NCBI RefSeq assembly: GCF_029852145.1
Contig: NC_079975.1
Coordinates: forward strand, 25,549,364 to 25,613,363
Direction: 5' to 3'
Source: Microplitis mediator
Lineage: Eukaryota > Arthropoda > Insecta > Hymenoptera > Braconidae
Length of the DNA stretch: 64,000 bases
A program made the translations under genes and the position numbers. This document shows positions 1 to 12,555 of this stretch, one piece after another. Within the stretch, counting starts at the first letter, position 1; each line of letters opens with the position of its first letter. Below the pieces are notes generated by a model that saw nothing but the letters and a program-made list of their open reading frames with translations, searched no databases and had not been told where the DNA came from.

Positions 1-556
1 GCATACATGGATGGATTTTATAATATATATGTATATGTATATTTATATTTAGTTACCAAAGTTAATACGATTCGATGTCGAGGACTAGTCGTTCTAGTTT
101 CCTCTCACTTGCATTCTGTTAAACTGCGTTACGTGGTACATTTCACATTTATGTTATAATACGTCATTTGTGTCCTTACAACAGCCTTCTTTATATTCTT
201 TGTATATTTATATATGATTTATTTTTATTTTAATTCTAACTTGTTATACTTTCTTTCTAACGAACAATATTCATATTTAAATATTTTTTTTTTGGTAATT
301 TATATGAGTCCCTACAGGTATTTAAAAATGTGTTTCATATATTTTGGGTACTGGGAAAATTATGATAAGAAATTTTAGGAAAATTAAAAAATAGGAAATT
401 TAAAATTTTTAATACGAAATTTGTTAGTTTTTTTTTCTAGACCCTAGAAAATTTTTAAATAGAGGAGGTGGGCCCACTTTGCCCCACCCTCCCTTATTTT
501 CTGAATATTTCGGGTACTTAAAAATTTATGCGACAAAAAACTTTCCAGGAAAATCT

Positions 557-1198
557 AACCCCCATGAAAAAAAATTATAAAAAAAATATATTAAAAATAC
601 ATAAATATATAAAATATGTATAAAAAATATATTTTAAATAGCTAACTTTTGGCCGATTTTCGTATATATTTTATATATTAAAAATATATAAAAAATATAT
701 AAAAAATACATGTATAAAAATATAATTTTCTTATATTTAAAAATATAAAAAAATACATGAATAATATATTTTAAATCTATAAAATATATATTTATGAAAA
801 TATAAAAAATATATTATTAAGTTAATTAACAACATAGAAAAAGAAATATAAAAAGTTTATATAAAAAATATATTTTTTATATAATTTTTGTATATTTTTA
901 AATATAAAAAAAATATATTTTTTGTATATTTTTATCCATGTATTTTTTATATATTCTAAGATATATTTTTAATATATTTAAAATATATAAAATATATACG
1001 AAAATCGGCCAAAAGTTAGCTATTTAAAATATATTTTTTATGCATATTATATTAATATATATTATATATTATATTAATATTATATTAACATATATATTTA
1101 TATATTTTTTATGTATTTTTAATATATTTTTTTTATATGAAAAATATATTTTCTTTTTATTTAACATATATTTTTTTTATAAATTTTTTTCATGGGGG
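557..1198. mobile_element. AT-rich TIR element (CCCCATGAAAAAAATT family), copy 1
   Basis: Long inverted repeat: CCCCATGAAAAAAAATTATA at the left, and the same in reverse at 1160-1198. Inner inverted motifs TAGCTAACTTTTGGCCGATT (about 639) and AATCGGCCAAAAGTTAGCTA (about 1003) also pair. Otherwise TATAAAAA-type low complexity; the small frames in it are not genes. Confidence 0.75.
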
Positions 1199-1355
1199 AA
1201 AAATTGTAAATTAAAAATTTTTTAACCGAAATTAGTTCATTTTTTTTTTAAATATTGTCAGTATGTAGAACACATTTAAAAGTCCCGCCTATTTATTAAA
1301 ATCTCAAAAAAATCTATTTCCCTACCAAAATAAATAAATATTTAAAAAAACTTAC

Positions 1356-1496
1356 GCTAAAACGCGTCCAGCCTCTGGGCTTCTATAAAAATCGCATTTA
1401 TGCAGCGGCCGACGTGGATCATTGGTGTATCGTTGGCCTGCGGCTTGGCATAGACCTCGATAAAGTTGAAACTGTAGTACCCCAGCCACAAAGTTT
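1356..1496 (-). CDS. Ance: ACE-family peptidase, penultimate/late exon (C-terminal catalytic region)
   Basis: Internal exon of the minus-strand ACE (peptidase M2) gene, 141 nt, entering and leaving in phase 2, with an acceptor GCAG at 1497-1500 and donor GTAAGT below 1356. The translation, beginning RNFVAGVLQFQ and running through LCQAAG, PLHKCDFY and EAGRVLA, matches the conserved stretch of ACE that follows the substrate-binding HIPANVPY segment; the two cysteines correspond to the last conserved disulfide. The previous exon is more than 23 kb away at 24702-25044, and the phases join exactly. The first complete codon after the arginine is Asn where catalytic ACEs have Tyr (Tyr523 of testis ACE). 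The remaining C-terminus must lie left of position 1. Identification is secure at family level. Confidence 0.9.
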
Positions 1497-2286
1497 CTGC
1501 AAAAAAAAAAAAAAACACCACCGTCAATAAAAGCAAAAAAAACTCCAACCAGACTTTCGATTAAAGATTTTTCCCGCCTTCGGCTTTTCCCAAAAAATGC
1601 ATTCAAATTCTCCCAAACCAGGAACAATAGCAACTAAAAATTTCCTCTGCAATATCGTGAAAGTTGAAAATAATCCTTGCAAAATTTGATAACAAATTAC
1701 CCACTAACGACGTTATTTAATTGGGCCTCAAGTGAAAGCAATTATTTAAAATTTCGCTAAAAAAACGTCGCACATCTCCGCGCTTTTAAAGTTAATTACA
1801 TCCAATTATCCACATCCATATCATCTGGGAATAATCCTGAGCCAGTCAAAATAAGAGACGTGTAAACAGGCGGATTAAAAAATTTCTCCATAAATTTTTA
1901 TGTAACCGTTGACGTGTGATTACAACTAAAGCTCTTAAGTACAGCGAGATAATTTCTTGGGACATAACTTTGATAAATAAAAAGTAAATATAAATATATA
2001 TAAATAAATACCTAGTACGTAGGAGTGTGACAGTCGAATGTTTGGGTTTACAATCCAGCATTCGGATAAAATTATATCCGCAATGACCAGTTTGTGAGTT
2101 GAGTTGGTAACCAACAATTCCTACCACAGACCACACATCCAATACATCAAACAAAGTAAGCAAAAAAATGTAATGTAGAAAGAAAAAAAACGTCAGATAA
2201 CAACGTGGGGGTACGTCGTATTAGCGTCCGGGTGAATAAGTTGGGGGCAGCTGGGCCTCCTCGTACGAAGGCGAAAGTGTGCCGCG

Positions 2287-2320
2287 TATATAAGGCCCAG
2301 AACTACTGGCAATCAGCATC
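2287..2320 (+). promoter_or_regulatory. Core promoter of first PYPV gene (TATA + initiator)
   Basis: TATATAAG at 2287-2294, and TCAGCA at 2313-2318 placing a likely start about 28 nt downstream. This leaves a ~50-nt 5' UTR before the ATG at 2364. The preceding ~90 bp are clearly more GC-rich than the surrounding DNA, as expected for a promoter-proximal region. Confidence 0.75.
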
Positions 2321-2363
2321 CAGTTCACTTCTGGACTCACCCGGAACATTAACTAAATCCAAT

Positions 2364-2375
2364 ATGAAGTATTTG
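2364..2375 (+). CDS. PYPV-repeat cuticular protein 1, exon 1 (MKYL)
   Basis: Twelve-nucleotide coding exon ATG AAG TAT TTG followed by donor GTACGT at 2376. It joins in phase 0 to 2520, giving the signal peptide MKYLLVFALLATAALA. Splitting the signal peptide after about four residues is the classic insect cuticular-protein gene layout and recurs in the other genes of this cluster. Confidence 0.88.
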
Positions 2376-2519
2376 GTACGTTGATACTTTTAGAGACACA
2401 TCTACACGCACATTCACACACGCACACAAAAATTATATTCGTGAAGTGATTCAGTGCACTATTAAAAAATAATTAAATTTTAAAATAAAATAGTTTATTA
2501 ATCATATCTTCGTTTGCAG

Positions 2520-3680
2520 TTAGTGTTCGCCTTATTGGCGACAGCGGCACTCGCCGAGGAAAAGAAAGTCGAGGAAAAATCCGCCGACGAGAGCTCATCT
2601 TCCACCAAAAAGAACGAAAAGCGCGGGATCTTGGGTCTTGGTTATGGTTACGGCTACGACGTAGGCGGCTACGAAATCGGTGCTGGACACGGACACGGAC
2701 ACGGTGGTCACGGTGAACACGGATTCCACAACCTTCACGACTTTGAATTCGACAATTTGGACAGTTACGGTGGTGGTTATCACGGTGATCATCATTATAA
2801 AACCCTCACAGTGGTTAAAAACGTACCGGTGCCTTATCCCGTTGAGAAACACGTCCCCTATCCAGTGGAGAAACACGTGCCCTACCCAGTAAAGGTACCA
2901 GTACCCCAGCCGTACCCCGTTGAAAAACACGTCCCATATCCAGTTAAAGTTTACGTAAAGGTGCCCGTACATGTGCCCCAGCCTTACCCAGTTGAGAAGA
3001 AGGTCCACGTGCCAGTTCATGTGCCAGTTGACAGGCCCTACCCCGTAAAGGTACTCGTACCCCAGCCCTACCCAGTGGAGAAACACATTCCCTACCCAGT
3101 AAAAGTGCCCGTTCCTCAGCCCTACCCAGTCGAAAAGAAGGTCCATGTGCCAGTCCATGTTCCAGTTCACGTTCCCCAGCCTTACCCAGTTGAGAAAATC
3201 GTTCACGTTCCCTACAAGGTCCATGTCGACAGACCCTACCCAGTACCTGTTCCCAAGCCATACCCAGTCCATGTCGAAAAGAAAGTGCCTTACCCAGTTG
3301 ACAGACCAGTTCCTTACCCAGTTAAGGTTCCAGTCGACAGACCGGTTCCTTACCCAGTTGAAAAACCAGTGCCCTACCCAGTAAAGGTCCACGTACCCGC
3401 GCCTTACCCAGTCGAAAAACACATTCCTTACCCAGTAGAAAAACCTGTTCCCTACGCAGTCAAGGTTCCAGTCGACAGACCTTACCCAGTGCATATTGAA
3501 AAGCACGTGCCCTACCCTGTTGAAAAACCTGTACCTTATCCCGTAAAGGTTCCATACCCAGTCCATGTGCACCATGACCATCATGAACACCATACTCATC
3601 ATGATCACCATAATCACCATGAGCACCACGGGTACGAGTACCCAGACCACGGTGGGTTCGAGCACGACTACCATCACTAA
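2520..3680 (+). CDS. PYPV-repeat (Vajk-like) cuticular protein 1, exon 2
   Basis: Complete terminal exon; with exon 1 it encodes about 390 aa. Order: signal peptide (1-16), Lys/Glu/Ser-rich stretch ending at a dibasic NEKR|G site, Gly/Tyr/His-rich block (GYGYGYDVGGY, HGHGHGGHGEHG), the entry motif TLTVVKNVPVPYPVEK, then about 230 residues of degenerate V-P-Y-P-V-(E/D)-(K/R)-x repeats, and a His-rich tail (HHDHHEHHTHHDHH). Val/Pro/Tyr/Lys repeats of this kind define the Drosophila Vajk cuticular proteins (assignment from memory, not searched). They are secreted matrix proteins, probably Tyr-cross-linked. The His-rich tail could bind metal or chitin matrix; that is inference. AATAAA signals follow from about 3700. 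The gene lies within an ACE intron on the opposite strand. Confidence 0.9.
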   Translation, partial: LVFALLATAALAEEKKVEEKSADESSSSTKKNEKRGILGLGYGYGYDVGGYEIGAGHGHGHGGHGEHGFHNLHDFEFDNLDSYGGGYHGDHHYKTLTVVKNVPVPYPVEKHVPYPVEKHVPYPVKVPVPQPYPVEKHVPYPVKVYVKVPVHVPQPYPVEKKVHVPVHVPVDRPYPVKVLVPQPYPVEKHIPYPVKVPVPQPYPVEKKVHVPVHVPVHVPQPYPVEKIVHVPYKVHVDRPYPVPVPKPYPVHVEKKVPYPVDRPVPYPVKVPVDRPVPYPVEKPVPYPVKVHVPAPYPVEKHIPYPVEKPVPYAVKVPVDRPYPVHIEKHVPYPVEKPVPYPVKVPYPVHVHHDHHEHHTHHDHHNHHEHHGYEYPDHGGFEHDYHH

Positions 3681-4179
3681 AGAGCGCGAAACCATTTTAA
3701 ATAAATAATTAAACAAATAAATAAATAAAATAGGTTTATTTTAAAAATTGGTTCGCGCGTTTTACAACGGTTACCTGAAAAATTATATTTTTTAATTTAA
3801 ATATCGATTTTTTACCTTTAGATTAATCTGTCAGTTACCATCGACTTTATATAAATAATTAATATTAATATTAATTATAAATTATAAATGTAATTATAAT
3901 TATTGTGTAATGATAGTAAATAATATGAGATTGTTAAATAAGAGCCAATGAGTTTTTTATTTTTTTTTACCTTATGATTAAATTTGAATTTTTTTTTTTT
4001 TTTTTTTCAATAGTGACATTAATATTCTAGATGCCGATTTATCATCTTTTGTTTGCTGACCCAGTGCATGACAAGCTGGCAAGTGAAATTGTCAGTTTGT
4101 TGGCACGCTTTGGAAACATGTTTCGCTTACTCATGATTTTTTTTTTTTTTTTTTAATTTTCTACTCAAATTTGAAGAAA

Positions 4180-4236
4180 AAAAAATCTTGATGTTAGCAG
4201 GCAATTAAAAATTTTTGAACTTTTTTTTTCAAGTTT

Positions 4237-4267
<31 letters not shown>

Positions 4268-4404
4268 ACATGAAGAAAATTAAAAAATTTATATGTGCAA
4301 TTTTTTTTAATATTTTTTTTTTTAATTTTCTACTCAAATTTGAAGAAAAATAAAATCTTGATGTTAGCAGGCAATTAAAAATTTTTGAACTTTTTTTTTC
4401 AAGT

Positions 4405-4445
<41 letters not shown>

Positions 4446-4560
4446 GAAGAAAATTAAAAAAATTACATGTGCAATTTTTTCAAATATTTTTTTTTTTATA
4501 ATTTATCGCTTTAAAAAAAAAGTTCAAAAATTATTAGACGTCAGCTAATTTACGTAGCAT
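4180..4560 (-). repeat. Two tandem copies of the hairpin MITE family
   Basis: Contains GATGTTAGCAGGCAATTAAA, TGCACATGAAGAAAATTAAA and GACGTCAGCTAA signatures in the reverse orientation, with duplicated ~240-bp units and long A/T homopolymers. Confidence 0.7.
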
Positions 4561-5104
4561 AAAAAAAATGTATATGGATGTATATAAATATTAATATATT
4601 TATTTATCTAGACAATTGGTTTCGAACAATCGGTTGGGTAATAAATAAAATTGTTTTTTTTGTAATAAAAGCAGAATTAAATAACTTTCTTTTATTAGAA
4701 TTAATTGAAACGAGGGAACCGGTTGCGATAAAATTTATAGACGTTGATATTAAAATAATATATTATTTTATTTAAATTTATGGAAAAATAGTTACTGCCA
4801 GTGGTATAACGGGAGAAATTTTGCTCGAGTTGGAGAGTGATTTAAAGTGTTATATAATGTGGTCATTCGCGCAAATGGATGTAATAACATATATTAACTC
4901 GTGTGTACATCGATAAACCTCAGAGATCCATGCGAAAGTAAGAGTTGTCTATATGCTAACATTACGAGGATTTATCGCATCAGATGTCAAAACATTGACA
5001 CAATATATTTACCTTTTTTTTTACGGTAATGGGATAGATTTTTATAGAAATTTTTATTATGATTCGAAATTAATTATTTTTGAATTTTAAATTTTAATTT
5101 ACCG

Positions 5105-5366
5105 CTAAAAATTAGAGGAGTGAATCCGGAGCAGATGATTGTCTATTTTTTAACCCCCCGGAGTAAAATTCACTCCTACGAGGAGTTAATTAAAATATTA
5201 AAACTCTGAATCGAAGCGAGTGCAGATTTAAATAAAATCCACACCCGTTAAAAGAAAAAAACTCTTTACTACGTATGCAGAATGATTTTTTTTTAAACTC
5301 CGTGACGGAGTGAATTCGGATTTAATAAAATCCGTAATCACTCCGAATTCACTTCCAATTTTTTAG
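5105..5366. mobile_element. 260-bp MITE, TIR CACTAAAAAATTGGAGTGAATTCGG type
   Basis: Left CTAAAAATTAGAGGAGTGAA and right (reverse strand) CACTAAAAAATTGGAAGTGA, followed on both sides by TTCGGAG/TCCGGAG. Interior has several GGAGTGAATT(C)-like inverted motifs. No coding. Confidence 0.65.
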
Positions 5367-5380
5367 TGTATTAATTTTTT

Positions 5381-5585
5381 ATGATCCTGAAGATAGCAGA
5401 CAATTTAAAATTTTTGGATTTTTTTTTTCAACGAATAAATTACAAAAAAAAAAAAAAGTAAAAAAATGCACATGTAGAAAATTAAACAAACTATAGGTGC
5501 AATTTTTGAAAATATTTTTTTTTCGTAATTTATCGTTTAAAAACGAAACCAAACGTTATTGGACGTCAGCTAACTTCAATATCAT
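5381..5585 (-). repeat. Hairpin MITE family, single copy
   Basis: Starts ATGATCCTGAAGATAGCAGA and ends GACGTCAGCTAACTTCAATA, with the central TGCACATGTAG...CTATAGGTGCA hairpin. Confidence 0.75.
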
Positions 5586-5672
5586 TAATTTTTTTTAATA
5601 ATTATTTAACGTCCTTCTAAACCCACTTTTTTTGTAAAACTACTTAGAGGAGAGGGGGCAGAGTTGAACCGA

Positions 5673-6310
5673 ACTTTGAGACAGCGGTAAATTGAGTGGA
5701 TTATTTTTCGTAATGAAGCATAATTTAGTAAGTACTGTTTAGTTTTTAACAAAACTAATAATTTAGTAGTTTGTGGTTTGGAAATTAATTTTTTGATAAT
5801 TAATCAAATATTTAAATTGACGAACAATTCAAAAATCTAGACTGTAATTTTGAATTGGTAATTAAGAAATTGGTCGTAATTTTAAAAATGGAGATTTTTT
5901 AGTCGAGCATAGATCGCATTTTTGAAATTCAAAATTAATCTTGACCTTTAGGTAAAGGATGAAAATTTTGAAATTTTTTGAGAACGCTCTAATTCATTTA
6001 GGGGAGAGGGGGGCAGAGTGGGCCCCTTAAGGAAAATAATTATAATATCATTAATTTTTTTTACGCGTTTACTTCTTTTTAGACCTTTTATACTCATTTT
6101 CACTTCATGCTGCGTCCAGTAAAATTAAAAAATCGAAAATTGGGGCAAAGTGGGCCCTCAAAAAAATTTCGGATTTGATATTTTTTATTCTTTACACGTG
6201 TGATATTTGCCCTCATTATATAAAAAATTTTGATAAGCTTATTATCCGTCCGAATTTATTGGCGTACAGAAAATTTCTGGGGCCTACTTTGCCCCCTCTT
6301 CCCTTATATA
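5673..6310 (+). repeat. Dispersed repeat copy A
   Basis: Begins CTTTGAGACAGCGGTAAAT and is closely similar to the sequence starting at 16396, including the ATGAAGCATAATTTAGTAAG segment and the internal TIR element. Confidence 0.8.
6001..6304. mobile_element. 304-bp element of the GGGG(A/C)GAG...TA family
   Basis: Left GGGGAGAGGGGGGCAGAGTG and right (reverse strand) AGGGAAGAGGGGGCAAAGTA, with TA flanks. It lies in a larger repeat shared with 16395-17237. Confidence 0.75.
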
Positions 6311-7724
6311 TTTTTTGATAAAACTTTCTGAAGCGAAATAATTTATGTCTGAAATTATTTAGCGTAACTGTAAATTTTTTTTTTACTTTTAGTCAAATTT
6401 CAAAATACAGGACTAATTTTTTTTTTTAGTTTTAATTAAATTTCCATAATTGCGTCTATTAAAATTTGGGTATAAAATTTCCCTAAATTTCTGTAGATTT
6501 ACGAAAATCTTGAGTTAAAAAAAAAAAAAACACGAAATCCTGTTTCCATAGTTTCTAATTTTTTTCAAAAAAAAAAAAAAAAAAAAAAAGTCTTGAATTC
6601 CGGCTGGCGGATGAGTTTTTTTAAAAATAAATAATTATAAGATGCGATAATAGAAAATAAATATTTAAAAAATTTCAAAATACTAAAAGTATGACAATTG
6701 TGTGAAACTATTGTATGTTTGTTGTTGTGGCTGTTCCATGGCTGGCTGTGCATCGTGTGAGGCGATGCAATTGTCATTCCAAGGAATTTCCACCCACAAC
6801 GATATACCATTATTGCAAATTATTACAACCCACTAATGTGTCACTATTGAAAGGAAAATAAATAAAAATAGGTCGACATACTTTCACATGACATGGATAT
6901 GGCTAAATATAAGAATAGGTTTCACAATTTATTTCCTTTAAGATTCGTGGTACTTGAATTTGTACAAGTAATTATAAATAAATGATTTTGAATAAAATCA
7001 AATTTACTTGCTATTGTTGTTGTTATTCAATGTCGGATTACGCTGTTTAATTTAAACCGGTCGTAATGCCAAGTGGATTTGAAAGTAAGAGGGATTTTAT
7101 TTCGGATTAGTTACAGAGCCACGTACTCGAGATGGAAAGTGAGTGAACTACTTGCTCTTATCGCTGCCGACAAGTTTGAGTTCTACTTTACAAACAATGA
7201 AAGTGAAATTATTGTTGAGATTAGACTAGACCGACTAGACAATAAACAACTTGTACTTTTTGTTTTATAATGAGATAATTTGTATCACTAAACTATACAA
7301 TCATTTTTTTTTTAAACAGTATTTGTTTTATAGATTCAAATTTTCGAGAACAAAATCGATTGTTAAGTTTTTGATTGATGCTTGACAAAGTGTTCGATTC
7401 TAAAAATCGAGGGAAGAATCAAAAAATCAATTTTGTATGCCGACCTATGAATTTTTGCTTTTGATCTAAAAAAGGCGAATTTGTAGAAAAAGAACAAAAA
7501 TTTATTTTTATGGAGAAATTATAGGAAATAAAAATATGTTCCGGTTCAAAAAAGGGGTCGATTGATTTTTTTTTTTTCATTAGAATTATAATTGAATTTT
7601 GATTACTGATTTTTGATCATAGCGACCAGTGTCCGGGTTTTTGAATAGTCTCCAAAAAAAATGATCGATCGGTTTGGCGGGAATAAAAAATTTAAATTCA
7701 AATTTTTTTTAATTGACTGTAAAG

Positions 7725-7828
7725 TAAAAGACCTAGTAGATCACTCATGTATTTTTATATCTATATTTCGTAAAATTTAGTAAATATAGATATACAAATA
7801 CACGAGTGATCGGGTACTGGGTCTCTTA
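7725..7828. repeat. ~100-bp near-perfect palindrome
   Basis: TAAAAGACCTAGTAGATCAC...TATATCTATATTT on the left and AAATATAGATATACAAATAC...GATCGGGTACTGGGTCTCTTA on the right are inverted with a short AT loop. MITE-like hairpin; no gene. Confidence 0.75.
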
Positions 7829-7899
7829 ACTTATGGGAGAAAATGTAAATGGATTAATTTGAATGTTTGTGAGGTTCAAAAAAAAATTTTTAACTAATC

Positions 7900-10440
7900 A
7901 GATGTTGAAATCGCTTAGATCAGTAATTTTCAAGTAAGAAAACACGAAATCCTTTCGAAATGTCCCTTTAAATTTTTTTATCAATGTAACTAATCGATAT
8001 TCAAATTTTATTAAATTTGAGCCGTAGAATAAATCCCAAATTACAAAATTTTACATTAATCAAATTTTGAAATCATTTGAAATGGAGATTTTTAAATAAG
8101 AAAACACGGAATCCTTTCGAAATGTCCCTTTAAATTTTTTTATCAATGTAACTAATTTCGATATTCAAATCTTACTAAATTTGAGCTGTAGAATAAATCC
8201 CAAATTAATCAAATTTTGAAATAACTGAGATCGGAGATTTTCAATTAAGAAAACTCAAAATCCTTCGAAATGTCCCTTTAAATTTTTTTATCAATGTAAC
8301 TAATTTCGATATTCAAATCTTACTAAATTTGAGCTGTAGAATAAATCCCAAATTAATCAAATTTTGAAATAACTGAGATCGGAGATTTTCAATTAAGAAA
8401 ACTCAAAATCCTTCGAAATGTCCCTTTAAATTTTTTTATCAATGTAACTAATTTCGATATTCAAATCTTACTAAATTTGAGCTGTAGAATAAATCCCAAA
8501 TTAATCAAATTTTGAAATAACTGAGATCGGAGATTTTCAATTAAGAAAACTCAAAATCCTTCGAAATGTCCCTTTAAATTTTTTTATCAATGTAACTAAT
8601 TTCGATATTCAAATCTTACTAAATTTGAGCTGTAGAATAAATCCCAAATTAATCAAATTTTGAAATAACTGAGATCGGAGATTTTCAATTAAGAAAACTC
8701 AAAATCCTTCGAAATGTCCCTTTAAATTTTTTTATCAATGTAACTAATTTCGATATTCAAATCTTACTAAATTTGAGCTGTAGAATAAATCCCAAATTAA
8801 TCAAATTTTGAAATAACTGAGATCGAAGGTTTTCAATTAAGAAAACACGAAATCCTTCGAAATGTCCCTTTAGATTTTTTTATCAATGTAACTAATTTCG
8901 ATATTCAAATTTGATTAAATTTGAGCCGTAGAATAAATCTCAAATTGAAAAATTTTAAATTAATCAAATTTTGAAATCATTTGAATTGGAGATTTTCAAG
9001 TAAGAAAACACAAAATCCTTTCGAAATGTCCGTTTAAATTTTTTTATCAATGTAACTAATTTCGATATTCAAATCTTACTAAATTTGAGCTGTAGAATAA
9101 ATCCCAAATTAATCAAATTTTGAAATAACTGAGATCGGAGATTTTCAATTAAGAAAACTCAAAATCCTTCGAAATGTCCCTTTAAATTTTTTTATCAATG
9201 TAACTAATTTCGATATTCAAATCTTACTAAATTTGAGCTGTAGAATAAATCCCAAATTAATCAAATTTTGAAATAACTGAGATCGGAGATTTTCAATTAA
9301 GAAAACTCAAAATCCTTCGAAATGTCCCTTTAAATTTTTTTATCAATGTAACTAATTTCGATATTCAAATCTTACTAAATTTGAGCTGTAGAATAAATCC
9401 CAAATTAATCAAATTTTGAAATAACTGAGATCGGAGATTTTCAATTAAGAAAACTCAAAATCCTTCGAAATGTCCCTTTAAATTTTTTTATCAATGTAAC
9501 TAATTTCGATATTCAAATCTTACTAAATTTGAGCTGTAGAATAAATCCCAAATTAATCAAATTTTGAAATAACTGAGATCGGAGATTTTCAATTAAGAAA
9601 ACTCAAAATCCTTCGAAATGTCCCTTTAAATTTTTTTATCAATGTAACTAATTTCGATATTCAAATCTTACTAAATTTGAGCTGTAGAATAAATCCCAAA
9701 TTAATCAAATTTTGAAATAACTGAGATCGGAGATTTTCAATTAAGAAAACTCAAAATCCTTCGAAATGTCCCTTTAAATTTTTTTATCAATGTAACTAAT
9801 TTCGATATTCAAATCTTACTAAATTTGAGCTGTAGAATAAATCCCAAATTAATCAAATTTTGAAATAACTGAGATCGGAGATTTTCAATTAAGAAAACTC
9901 AAAATCCTTCGAAATGTCCCTTTAAATTTTTTTATCAATGTAACTAATTTCGATATTCAAATCTTACTAAATTTGAGCTGTAGAATAAATCCCAAATTAA
10001 TCAAATTTTGAAATAACTGAGATCGAAGGTTTTCAATTAAGAAAACACGAAATCCTTCGAAATGTCCCTTTAGATTTTTTTATCAATGTAACTAATTTCG
10101 ATATTCAAATTTGATTAAATTTGAGCCGTAGAATAAATCTCAAATTGAAAAATTTTAAATTAATCAAATTTTGAAATCATTTGAATTGGAGATTTTCAAG
10201 TAAGAAAACACAAAATCCTTTCGAAATGTCCGTTTAAATTTTTTTATCAATGTAACTAATTTCGATATTCAAATCTTACTAAATTTGAGCCGTAGAATAA
10301 ATCCCAAATTAATCAAATTTTGAAATAACTGAGATCGAAGGTTTTCAATTAAGAAAACTCAAAATCCTTCGAAATGTCCCCTTTAATTTTTTATCAATAC
10401 AATTTCGATCTTCCAATCTCATAAAATTTGAGCCGAGTAT
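7900..10440 (+). repeat. 148-bp satellite array with ~1200-bp higher-order period
   Basis: About 16-17 monomers containing AACTGAGATCGGAGATTTTC and TTCGATATTCAAATCTTACT; successive ATAACTGAGA sites are 148 bp apart (8221, 8369). Variant monomers (GATCGAAGGTTTTC, longer CAAATTGAAAAATTTTAAA) recur exactly 1200 bp apart (8821 and 10021). Lies in the ACE intron between two PYPV genes. Confidence 0.93.
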
Positions 10441-12439
10441 AAAACTCGAATTGAAAACTCAACTTAATTATATATTAATTAAAAATTAATCATTTTTTTC
10501 CGCGGGAAACTTAAGATTTCTACAGATGAAAGGGAAGTAGATAAAATTTATTTTGACGTGTTGAGTTGTTAATTAGATAAAATAAAAGTATGTGTGTATA
10601 AATAATAAACACAAAAATAAATGATGAGAAGTTGGTTACATCGAATAATTAAAATCGATTTTGCTGAAATGCGATCATCTATTGCAAGCAATATATTGTG
10701 GGCACGGGACCGTGCCGAAACCACCAGTAACCAGTATATAGATATATATATATATATACATATAGCGAACGAGGTAAGCATGCACCAAATGTGATTGTTA
10801 CTAGTTGCTATCATTTTGCATCGCCTGAGGCTAATTAATTGGGCGTAACAGTCTCGAGTTAATGTACAAATACCTCTCCACATATATCCAACATATTTAT
10901 TTCCATGTACTTGGATATATTGAGGCATTAAAATAGATGTGTAGTGCGCTGGATTAAATGAGTATGTAAAACATGGAGCTTAGTCGTCGGGCGTTAAATA
11001 GTTCGCGTGACAGAAACGATTTTCATCCTCGATGAAGATACTTTCGATTTCCAATCTTTATATATAAATATACATATATAAATACTTTAGTTTACTGTGA
11101 GGGGGAGATCGCGTGATTACTGGGAAAATTATTTAACATATTCACAAATAAACTAATTAATATATTTATTTTATAATATTAATATAAGAAATGACCATAA
11201 TTAATAGGCGGGGTCGGTTAGTTTTCACTTATTGGGAAAAAAAAAATCTTAGGCAGTGGAGTGTCCAAAAAAAATAGAAAATTTTTTTTAATTCAAAATA
11301 AAAATTAATCCTGACGTAAAAAAAATTGAAAATTTAAATTATAAATTTTTATATTTATTTTTATCGCGACACATTTTTATTTCAAATGGACACGGTATCA
11401 AAAAAAATTTCACAAGTCAAAAATTACCGGGAAAGTTTCCAGGGAATTTTTACCCGAAAACTTTCACGGAAATTTTCCCGCAAAAATTATTTTTCTATTT
11501 TTTAAATTTCGTGCCAACCCATATAAAAAAAATAATCGACTACTGGGTCGTGAATGGCTGCCGATTTTCAAGCATCGGCCGAAGATCGGCTAAAGATCGA
11601 TTAATTGTGCGCCGTTTTGTTAAGCAAAAAGACGGCTGCCAATGATTTGCCATGCCCAGGCCAGTATAGGTAGCCATTGATCGGCCAACCATTGCAAACC
11701 AGGCATCAGCCGATCTACGGAAAAATTTCTAAGCTCGGCGACTTTGTATGGGAATTAATAGACCACTAATTTTTCAAAAAAATTCAATTAAATGCTCAGA
11801 AAAAATCTAATGTATCTATTAATTAGTTATTGCAAGCACATAAATTTTTTATCAACCGATCGCTCCGTAAATAATTGAGACATCATAAAACTGTACTGCG
11901 TATCAATGAAAAAAATTTTCAAACCGTCTAAATGCTCGGCATTAAAGTGTGAAAATGTTAATAAAAAAAAACCATAGTTATGTTTACGTGCTGATGTACA
12001 AGAAAATGAGTATTCACTTTCAACTAACGAGTACATACATATGTGTAAATAAATATATGTAATATCACGAATAAAAAGAGTTCATGGACCCGAAGCCGTC
12101 AATGTTTGTGTTGATAGCAAAGCGAAATTAAGAAAGCGATCTTCCCCGCCCATTGTCCGTGAAAAGCATCGTTCAATTAACAATATTATATAGAAAAAGA
12201 AAAACTGAGCATAAGTACAATGCATGCACATGCACAAATATATATGTATATATTTAACCTGTGGGAGATGACACACTTGTACAAGCGAGCGTATTAAATA
12301 GAGGAAAAATATGAGGATCGGTTCCAGTTGTTCTTTACAATCCGACAAGTTAAACCCGTCCGTCATTAACTCATTTATTTTTTATTTATTACTTTTGTTG
12401 CAATAAATCTGCGGGGCATCGAGCTCTTTTTTCGACGTC
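10441..12439. other. No gene seen; includes GC-richer repeat-like block
   Basis: Mostly AT-rich intron. 11540-11740 is a GC-richer block with repeated ATCGGC/GCCGAT motifs in both orientations (for example CATCGGCCGAAGATCGGC), probably a MITE remnant. A (TA)n run lies near 10740. Confidence 0.5.
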
Positions 12440-12451
12440 ATGGGACACGTG
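12440..12451 (+). CDS. PYPV-repeat protein 2, exon 1 (MGHV)
   Basis: ATG GGA CAC GTG followed by donor GTGAGA at 12452, in phase 0 with the acceptor at 12551-12555 (GACAG). It completes a signal peptide MGHVIHVTLTLIIYCVAVVVSA with exon 2. Same four-codon first-exon design as the genes at 2364 and 22440. No convincing TATA box was seen. Confidence 0.72.
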
Positions 12452-12555
12452 GTGAGATAGTGGATAATTATTAAATAATTATAATAATTATTGCATTAAT
12501 TATCGAGCTTATTTCTAAACACCCTGAAAGTTTACCCGGTGCATTTTTTCGACAG

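Noticed and set aside
2595..3716. Long antisense open frame over PYPV gene 1 (and similar ones at 14518-15891 and 23217-24092)
   Set aside because: Open only because Val-Pro-Tyr-Pro codons read backwards give no stops; the composition is an artefact (W/N/G/V-rich) and all three shadow the real repeats.
7900..10440. CRISPR-like regular array
   Set aside because: No unique spacers; contiguous 148-bp satellite monomers in a eukaryotic intron.
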